A stretch of DNA of 11,774 bases from positions 1 to 11,774 of the forward strand of contig DQGF01000024.1 of NCBI GenBank assembly GCA_003525045.1. The letters run 5' to 3'. The position numbers and the translations under genes are program-made. The notes beneath the pieces are model-generated. The model made no database searches and was not told the origin of the DNA. It saw only the letters and a list, made by a program, of their open reading frames with translations. Shown piece by piece: positions 6,827 through 11,774 of the stretch (position 1 is the first letter of the stretch; every line of letters begins with the position of its first letter). This stretch comes from Pseudomonas sp. (lineage in GTDB: Bacteria; Pseudomonadota; Gammaproteobacteria; Pseudomonadales; Pseudomonadaceae).

Positions 6827-7777
6827 ATGTCTGTGTTCACCCCCCTGGCTCGGCCCGAGCTGGAAACCTTTCTCGCCCCATACGGGCTCGGCCGCCTGCT
6901 TGATTTCCAGGGGATTGCCGCCGGTAGTGAAAACACCAATTTCTTTATCAGCCTGGAGCAAGGCGAATTTGTCCTGACCCTGGTTGAGCGCGGCCCGGTT
7001 CAGGAAATGCCGTTTTTCATTGAACTGCTCGATGTGCTGCACGGCGCCGACCTGCCAGTGCCCTACGCCCTGCGTACTACCGACGGCGTCGCCTTGCGCG
7101 AGTTGGCCGGCAAGCCTGCACTATTGCAGCCACGTCTGGCCGGCAAGCACATCAAGCAAGCCAACACGCAGCATTGCGTTCAGGTCGGCGAGCTGCTGGC
7201 TCATCTGCACCTGGCGACTCAGGCCAACATGATCAAGCGCAAGACCGATCGCGGCCTGGACTGGATGCAGGAGGAGGGCACGCAGCTGCTTTCTCATCTG
7301 AATGCCGAGCAGAGCGATCTGTTGCAGCGGGCGCTGGAGGAAATCACCCAGCAGAAGACGAAAATTCTGGCCCTGCCGCGCGCCAACATCCACGCCGACC
7401 TGTTCCGCGACAACGCGATGTTCGAAGGCACGCATCTGACCGGGTTGATCGACTTCTACAACGCCTGTTCGGGGCCGATGCTCTACGACGTGGCGATTGC
7501 CTTGAATGACTGGTGTTCGGACGAGGACGGGAAGATCGACGGGCCGCGGGCGCGGGGGTTGTTGGGGGCTTATGCGGGATTGCGGCCGTTCACCGCTGCA
7601 GAAGCCGAACTGTGGCCGACGATGCTCCGAGTAGCGTGTGTGCGGTTCTGGCTGTCGCGGTTGATCGCGGCGGAGTCGTTTGCCGGGCAGGATGTGTTGA
7701 TTCACGATCCGATGGAGTTTCAGCAGCGGCTGGCGCAGCGGCAGAAGGTTAGTACGCCGTTGCCTTTCGCGCTCTAA
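6827..7777 (+). CDS. thrB: Homoserine kinase, ThrB of the aminoglycoside-phosphotransferase-like type
   Basis: This 316-residue cytoplasmic enzyme phosphorylates homoserine with ATP, the step before threonine synthase in threonine synthesis. It belongs to the APH/choline-kinase fold used by Pseudomonas, not the GHMP-kinase type of E. coli. The N-lobe contains GIAAGSENTNFF (30-40). The catalytic loop NIHADLFRDNAMF has His189, Asp191 and Asn196, and the metal-binding aspartate is Asp209 in GLIDFYNA. The start ATG at 6827 gives MSVFTPLARPELE, typical of Pseudomonas ThrB, but no Shine-Dalgarno sequence precedes it (TTTTTAATC instead). Length is standard. The stop codon abuts the REP element at 7781. 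Confidence 0.93.
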   Translation: MSVFTPLARPELETFLAPYGLGRLLDFQGIAAGSENTNFFISLEQGEFVLTLVERGPVQEMPFFIELLDVLHGADLPVPYALRTTDGVALRELAGKPALLQPRLAGKHIKQANTQHCVQVGELLAHLHLATQANMIKRKTDRGLDWMQEEGTQLLSHLNAEQSDLLQRALEEITQQKTKILALPRANIHADLFRDNAMFEGTHLTGLIDFYNACSGPMLYDVAIALNDWCSDEDGKIDGPRARGLLGAYAGLRPFTAAEAELWPTMLRVACVRFWLSRLIAAESFAGQDVLIHDPMEFQQRLAQRQKVSTPLPFAL

Positions 7778-7780
7778 AAG

Positions 7781-7873
7781 CTTCGCGGGCAAGCCTCGCT
7801 CCTACAGGATTCATGTCGTTCATTATATCGGCGAACGACACAAATCCTGTAGGAGCGAGGCTTGCCCGCGAAG
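7781..7873. repeat. REPIN with perfect 31-bp arms between thrB and znuA
   Basis: The arms at 7781-7811 and 7843-7873 are exact reverse complements over 31 bp, beginning CTTCGCGGGC and ending GCCCGCGAAG. Inside, TGTCGTTC (7814-7821) and GAACGACA (7833-7840) form a second 8-bp stem with an AT-rich loop. This is a complete inverted REP doublet. It starts 4 bp after the thrB stop and ends 22 bp before the znuA stop, so it lies between two converging genes and may serve as a bidirectional transcript end. Confidence 0.93.
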
Positions 7874-7895
7874 AATTCACCGCAAAATTTCCTGC

Positions 7896-8816
7896 CTACA
7901 ACGACTCCAGGCACCCCGCCAAATCATTCCCCAATTTCTCCAGCACCTGCTCATACCCCTGAGCAGTCGCAGGCGTGTACCCGCCCAGCGCGTCCAGCTC
8001 CGCCAGTTTCACCGGCAAGCCAGCCACCAGGGTTTCTGCCAGGCGTGGACGCAGCGGCGGCTCACTGAACACGCAGGTTTTACCAACTTCCTGCAACCGC
8101 GTGCGCATCGCCGCGACGTGCTGGGCGCCGGGCTGGACTTCGGCCGCGACGCTGAACACGCCGGCATGCTTGAGACCGTATGCGTCTTCGAAGTAGTCGA
8201 AGGCTTCATGGAACACGAAGTAAGGTTTGCCGGCGATACTGGCCAAACGTGCTTTCAGGCGAAGATCCAACGCATCCAGACGTTCATCGAATGCCTTGAG
8301 ATTGCTTTGATAACGCGCCGCGTTGGCTGGATCAGCCGCGCTCAGGTCAGCGGCCATTTTCGTCGCGATCACGCGCGCATTGACCGGCGATAACCAGAGA
8401 TGCACATCCAGACTGCCGGGGCGGTGATCGTGGTCATGCTCGTCGGCTTCTTCAGCATGAGAGTGGTTGTCTTCGGCGAAATGTCGCAGTTTCAGGCCGG
8501 GCAAATCCTGCACGGCGACGCTCGGCAGCGTACGACCATTGAGTACTCGAGGCAGGAAACCTTCCATGTCCGGACCGATCCAGTACACCAGATCCACCAC
8601 TTGTACCTTCCGTATGTCGGATGGGCGCAGGGCATAGTTATGCGGCGAGGCGCCCGGGGGCAACAGGACTTCGGGAATGGCCACGCCATCCTGCACCGCT
8701 GCGGCGATCAGCTGCAGGGGCTTGATGCTGGTGAGGACTTTGACTTCGGCTTGCGCCGAACCGATCAGCAGAAAAGTTGCGATAAATGCGACAAAGATAG
8801 AAAAAAGTCGGGACAC
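7896..8816 (-). CDS. znuA: High-affinity zinc ABC transporter, periplasmic zinc-binding protein ZnuA
   Basis: This protein of 306 residues (GTG start at 8816) captures zinc in the periplasm and delivers it to ZnuBC. The signal peptide MSRLFSIFVAFIATFLLIG ends near SAQA. Likely zinc ligands are His59 (GASPHNYAL), His139 (DVHLWLSP), His203 (FVFHEAFD) and Asp275 (AELDALGG). A histidine/acid-rich loop (HSHAEEADEHDHDH, about 118-131) sits between the first two ligands, as in other ZnuA proteins. Cys248 and Cys303 are placed like the C-terminal disulfide of E. coli ZnuA. A second GTG at 8825 would add three residues; neither start has a strong ribosome site. The gene is divergent from zur with a candidate Zur site between them. 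Confidence 0.93.
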   Translation of the reverse strand: MSRLFSIFVAFIATFLLIGSAQAEVKVLTSIKPLQLIAAAVQDGVAIPEVLLPPGASPHNYALRPSDIRKVQVVDLVYWIGPDMEGFLPRVLNGRTLPSVAVQDLPGLKLRHFAEDNHSHAEEADEHDHDHRPGSLDVHLWLSPVNARVIATKMAADLSAADPANAARYQSNLKAFDERLDALDLRLKARLASIAGKPYFVFHEAFDYFEDAYGLKHAGVFSVAAEVQPGAQHVAAMRTRLQEVGKTCVFSEPPLRPRLAETLVAGLPVKLAELDALGGYTPATAQGYEQVLEKLGNDLAGCLESL

Positions 8817-8843
8817 GATGACCACTCGAAGAGGCGAGAACGA

Positions 8844-8856
8844 GTAACATAATAAC
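8844..8856. promoter_or_regulatory. Candidate Zur operator in the znuA-zur intergenic region
   Basis: Read on the minus strand, GTTATTATGTTAC matches the Zur-box core GTTATAnTATAAC at 9 of 12 defined positions, with a perfect left half GTTAT. It also contains -10-like hexamers in both directions (TATTAT on minus, CATAAT on plus), so bound Zur would block both promoters. The whole divergent gap is under 70 bp. The consensus used here is recalled, not computed. Confidence 0.6.
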
Positions 8857-8882
8857 GTCTCTCACAAAACTCGTCGCCGCTC

Positions 8883-9365
8883 ATGCCTAAAACACCGATT
8901 GCCAGCCGTCCCCACGACCACTCTCACTGCGTTCATAGCGCACTGTCTGAGGCCGACGCCCTGTGCGCACGTCAGGGCCTGCGCCTGACCGCCTTGCGTC
9001 GGCGGGTGCTGGAACTGGTCTGGCAAAGCCACAAGCCATTGGGTGCCTACGACATTCTCGCGGTACTCAGCGAGCAGGACGGCCGCCGCGCCGCGCCGCC
9101 AACGGTGTACCGCGCGCTGGATTTCCTGCTGGAAAACGGACTCGTCCACCGCATTTCCTCGTTGAACTCGTTCGTCGGTTGCAACCACCCGGAACATGCT
9201 CACCAGGGTCAGTTCCTGATCTGCCGCGAATGCCACGCCGCCATCGAGCTTGAACAGAAATCCATCAGTGACGCGATCATCGGCAGCGCCAAAGATGTCG
9301 GATTCGTCGTCGAAGGCCAGACCGTTGAAGTGGTCGGTCTCTGCTCGGGTTGTCAGGGGGCTTGA
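8883..9365 (+). CDS. zur: Zinc uptake regulator Zur (Fur family)
   Basis: This 160-residue dimeric repressor (Np20 in P. aeruginosa) binds DNA when loaded with zinc and shuts off zinc-uptake genes. The winged-helix DNA-binding half includes [13 protein letters not shown] (33-45) and the recognition region [12 protein letters not shown] (71-82). The zinc/dimerisation half has [12 protein letters not shown], then CREC (Cys114, Cys117) and a C-terminal CSGC (Cys154, Cys157), the four-cysteine structural site of Zur/Fur proteins. The N-terminus is histidine-rich ([10 protein letters not shown], 9-18). Its stop overlaps the znuC start by one base (TGATG), so it is the first gene of a zur-znuC-znuB operon and probably represses itself through the site at 8844-8856. 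No clear ribosome site precedes the ATG. Confidence 0.95.
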   Translation: MPKTPIASRPHDHSHCVHSALSEADALCARQGLRLTALRRRVLELVWQSHKPLGAYDILAVLSEQDGRRAAPPTVYRALDFLLENGLVHRISSLNSFVGCNHPEHAHQGQFLICRECHAAIELEQKSISDAIIGSAKDVGFVVEGQTVEVVGLCSGCQGA

Positions 9366-10150
9366 TGAGCAACGCGCTGATCCGCCTCGAGCAGGTTGCT
9401 GTCACATTCGCCGGGCAAAACGTGCTGGATAACATCGAGCTGAGCGTCGAGCCGGGGCAGATCGTGACCCTGATCGGCCCCAATGGCGCCGGCAAGACCA
9501 CCCTGGTGCGCGCCGTGCTTGGCCTGCTGAAGCCGGACAGTGGCAGTGTCTGGCGCAAGCCGAAACTGCGGGTCGGCTACATGCCGCAAAAACTGCATGT
9601 CGATCCGACGTTGCCGCTTTCGGTGCTGCGTTTCTTGCGTCTGGTGCCGGGTGTGGACCGCGCCCGGGCCTTGGCCGCGCTCAAGGAAGTCGGCGCCGAA
9701 CAGGTGATCGACAGTCCGGTGCAAAGTGTTTCCGGTGGTGAAATGCAGCGCGTGCTGCTGGCCCGGGCGCTGCTGCGCGAGCCGGAATTGCTGGTGCTCG
9801 ACGAACCGGTGCAAGGCGTGGACGTGGCCGGGCAGGCCGAGCTCTACAGCCTGATCACCCGATTACGGGACCGACATGGCTGCGGGGTTTTGATGGTGTC
9901 CCATGATCTGCATCTGGTGATGAGCACCACCGACCAGGTGGTCTGCCTGAATCGTCACGTCTGCTGCTCCGGGCATCCCGAGCAGGTCAGCGGCGATCCG
10001 GCGTTCGTCGAGCTGTTTGGCAAGAACGCCCAAAGCCTGGCGATTTATCACCACCATCACGACCACGCCCATGACCTGCATGGTTCGGTGGTCAGCGCGG
10101 CCCCGGCGGCCCCTACCCACGTTCACGGAGATAGCTGCAAGCATGGCTGA
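9365..10150 (+). CDS. znuC: Zinc ABC transporter ATP-binding protein ZnuC
   Basis: This 261-residue ATPase powers zinc import through ZnuB. The Walker A motif GPNGAGKT is at 38-45, the Q-loop is in YMPQK (about 72-76), the ABC signature SGGEM starts at 123, Walker B LLVLDE is at 142-147 and the H-loop His is 180 (VSHD). The ATG at 9365 overlaps the zur stop and has GGGGG (9356-9360) as ribosome site; a TTG at 9350 is rejected. The C-terminus is histidine-rich: [13 protein letters not shown] (228-240) and [11 protein letters not shown] (251-261). Such tails suggest metal sensing or storage at the cytoplasmic face, which is inference. The last eight bases overlap znuB. Confidence 0.96.
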   Translation: MSNALIRLEQVAVTFAGQNVLDNIELSVEPGQIVTLIGPNGAGKTTLVRAVLGLLKPDSGSVWRKPKLRVGYMPQKLHVDPTLPLSVLRFLRLVPGVDRARALAALKEVGAEQVIDSPVQSVSGGEMQRVLLARALLREPELLVLDEPVQGVDVAGQAELYSLITRLRDRHGCGVLMVSHDLHLVMSTTDQVVCLNRHVCCSGHPEQVSGDPAFVELFGKNAQSLAIYHHHHDHAHDLHGSVVSAAPAAPTHVHGDSCKHG

Positions 10151-10931
10151 TTTTCTGCTCTACGCCCTGCTTGCAGGTCTGGCCCTGGCACTGGTCGCAG
10201 GCCCGTTGGGTTCGTTCGTGGTCTGGCGGCGCATGGCCTATTTTGGCGACACCCTGTCCCATGCCGCACTACTTGGTGTGGCGCTGGGCTTTTTGCTGGA
10301 TGTCAGCCCGACTGTCGCGGTCACCGTAGGCTGTTTACTGTTGGCAGTGCTGCTGGTGACCTTGCAACAGCGTCAGCCGCTGGCGTCCGACACGCTTTTG
10401 GGAATTCTTGCACCCAGCACGCTCTCTTTGGGCTTGGTAGTACTAAGCTTCATGCACGAAGTGCGGATCGACCTGATGGCCTATCTGTTCGGTGACCTGC
10501 TGGCGATCAGTCCGACCGATCTGGCCTGGATCCTCGGCGGCAGCGCGGCGGTACTGGCCTTGCTGGTGACCTTGTGGCGGCCATTGCTGGCGATTACGGT
10601 CCATGAAGAACTGGCCAAGGTAGAAGGTTTGCCGGTACCGGCGTTGCGCCTGACCCTGATGTTGTTGATCGCCGTAGTCATTGCAGTGGCGATGAAAATC
10701 GTCGGTGTATTGCTGATTACTTCGCTGCTGATCATCCCGGCGGCTGCGGCACAGCGTCACGCCCGGTCACCGGAAGAGATGGCACTGGGCGCGAGCCTGC
10801 TGGGCATGCTCGCCGTATGTGGCGGGCTGGCGCTGTCGTGGTTCAAGGACACTCCGGCGGGCCCGTCGATTGTGGTGACGGCTGCCGCGCTGTTTCTGCT
10901 GAGTTTTGTCCTGCCCCGTCGAGGGGTGTAG
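10143..10931 (+). CDS. znuB: Zinc ABC transporter permease ZnuB
   Basis: This 262-residue inner-membrane permease of the ABC-3 family forms the zinc channel with ZnuC on the cytoplasmic side and ZnuA as donor. The sequence is almost entirely hydrophobic, with about 7-8 membrane segments. An early conserved stretch reads [19 protein letters not shown], and the family hallmark [19 protein letters not shown] is near the C-terminal third. The frame is open further upstream, but the ATG at 10143 gives [12 protein letters not shown], has GGAG at 10127-10130, and overlaps znuC by eight bases (ATGGCTGA), which indicates translational coupling. Length is normal. Confidence 0.95.
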   Translation: MADFLLYALLAGLALALVAGPLGSFVVWRRMAYFGDTLSHAALLGVALGFLLDVSPTVAVTVGCLLLAVLLVTLQQRQPLASDTLLGILAPSTLSLGLVVLSFMHEVRIDLMAYLFGDLLAISPTDLAWILGGSAAVLALLVTLWRPLLAITVHEELAKVEGLPVPALRLTLMLLIAVVIAVAMKIVGVLLITSLLIIPAAAAQRHARSPEEMALGASLLGMLAVCGGLALSWFKDTPAGPSIVVTAAALFLLSFVLPRRGV

Positions 10932-10968
10932 ACTTGCTCGTTTTTTGCGCAAATAGAGAGTCGCAGGA

Positions 10969-11685
10969 ATGAAGCCGTTCGCCTCCCGTTATCTGCTCCT
11001 TGTCGCATTTTCCCTGCTGCTGGGCGCTTGCCAAAGCACGCCACCGGCAGCCACCGAGCCTACCGATGCACGGGCTACGGCCATTGCACAGCTGGAACAA
11101 AGCCTCGCCAGCAGCGAACTGGCCACCGCCGAAGGTCAACTGGCCGCCTTGCAGGCCGAGTCGCCCAACGATCAATCCCTTGAGCAATATCAGCGGCAGC
11201 TGGCCGAAGCCTATCTGCGCCGTAGCCAGATCGTGCTGCAAAAAGGTGATGTGAATGCTGCTGCCACCGCCCTGAGCCGCGCACGGGTGTTGATGCCCAA
11301 GGCGCCAGCGCTGACCGGAGGGGTCAATAACGCGATCGTCAATGCCCGTAAAGCCGAGTTGGATAGAGCTGAAGCGGCTCTCATGGCTGCCGAAGCCAAG
11401 CCACCGGCCAAAGTCATCGATCCAACGGCTGAAAGCACCACGGTGGCGCTGAACCTTACCGATATGGCAAAGCTTCGCCGACAACTGGATGCCATCGCTG
11501 CCGATGTGGTGAATTATCAATGCGACGTCAGCATTCAGGCGCCGCGCACCCAGGACTACCCTTGGTTGGCCACCTTGCTGACCAAGCGGGTAAAGAAGCT
11601 GGATTCGGGATTTGATCTGAACCTGGAAAAGCAGATTTTGCGCAATATACCGGCGCAGATCGTTTTGAGTCCGCGTAAGCCCTAA
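10969..11685 (+). CDS. Lipoprotein of unknown function
   Basis: This 238-residue protein has a lipoprotein signal peptide with lipobox LGAC, the modified cysteine being Cys21 (followed by Gln, which favours the outer membrane). Residues about 30-120 are alanine/leucine-rich helices with a TPR-like pattern (QLEQSLASSELATAEGQ, AEAYLRRSQIVLQKGD, AAATALSRARVLMP), then a helical, possibly coiled-coil stretch around 125-145. The C-terminal part (170-238) ends NIPAQIVLSPRKP and has one cysteine (NYQCDV). I do not recognise a function; it matches PA5502 of P. aeruginosa by position (from memory). It starts 37 bp after znuB, so read-through from the zinc operon is possible. GAGAG at 10956-10960 is the likely ribosome site. 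The stop codon abuts a REP element. Confidence 0.85.
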   Translation: MKPFASRYLLLVAFSLLLGACQSTPPAATEPTDARATAIAQLEQSLASSELATAEGQLAALQAESPNDQSLEQYQRQLAEAYLRRSQIVLQKGDVNAAATALSRARVLMPKAPALTGGVNNAIVNARKAELDRAEAALMAAEAKPPAKVIDPTAESTTVALNLTDMAKLRRQLDAIAADVVNYQCDVSIQAPRTQDYPWLATLLTKRVKKLDSGFDLNLEKQILRNIPAQIVLSPRKP

Positions 11686-11688
11686 AAG

Positions 11689-11774
11689 CTTCGCGGGCAA
11701 GCCTCGCTCCTACCGGGGGCAGTGTCGTTCGCTGATTATATGAACGACACGAAACCTGTAGGAGCGAGCGGTGC
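11689..11774. repeat. REP element pair behind the lipoprotein gene, cut by the window
   Basis: The left arm at 11689-11713 (CTTCGCGGGC... to CTCCTAC) is the same REP type as behind thrB. An internal 9-bp stem GTGTCGTTC (11722-11730) / GAACGACAC (11742-11750) follows, then GTAGGAGCGAG at 11758-11768. After that the right arm reads CGGTGC instead of the expected GCTTGC, so the two arms belong to different REP subtypes or the right arm has diverged. The window ends inside it. Confidence 0.85.

Noticed and set aside
10017..10142. Longer znuB starting inside znuC.
   Set aside because: The added 42 residues are a shadow of the ZnuC histidine tail, while the ATG at 10143 has a ribosome site and the usual overlapping junction.

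Overview
The window is chromosomal DNA from a fluorescent Pseudomonas, most likely of the P. fluorescens group. The evidence is the high-GC coding style, the protein sequences, and a gene order that matches the P. aeruginosa PAO1 block from about PA5488 to PA5502 as I remember it. Typical Pseudomonas REP palindromes (cores reading GTAGGAGCGAG) lie behind three genes. No phage, insertion sequence, CRISPR array, rRNA or tRNA is visible. This is conserved core chromosome, not an accessory island.

Left part (1-2404, minus strand): the start of an endonuclease/exonuclease/phosphatase-family gene (cut by the window edge), dsbA, an intrinsic terminator, and two periplasmic c-type cytochromes, a diheme c4 and a monoheme c5-like protein. 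These are exported redox or thiol proteins. The divergent gene engB/yihA (ribosome-assembly GTPase) follows on the plus strand.

Middle (3238-6766): the 395-bp gap between engB and polA carries a minus-strand small RNA gene. It sits in the place of E. coli Spot 42 and matches Pseudomonas ErsA in position and length (about 131 nt), with a recognisable sigma-22/AlgU-type promoter and a strong terminator. A REP pair follows polA. The polA product has intact 5'-nuclease and polymerase motifs, but its 3'-5' exonuclease site is altered in Exo I (Asp to Val) and Exo II (Asp to Glu). This is the most notable observation in the window. A small exported DUF2782 protein is divergent from polA.

Right part (6827-11774): thrB (homoserine kinase), a near-perfect REPIN hairpin, then the zinc-uptake locus. 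znuA (minus) is divergent from zur-znuC-znuB (plus, overlapping genes), with a likely Zur operator in the 58-66 bp between them. Zur represses the locus when zinc is plentiful. ZnuA captures periplasmic zinc, ZnuB is the permease and ZnuC the ATPase. Immediately downstream is a lipoprotein of unknown function, followed by another REP element at the window edge.

I did not find a new multi-gene system. The points worth following are the degenerate PolA proofreading site, the sRNA, the REP/stop-codon junctions and the histidine-rich zinc proteins.
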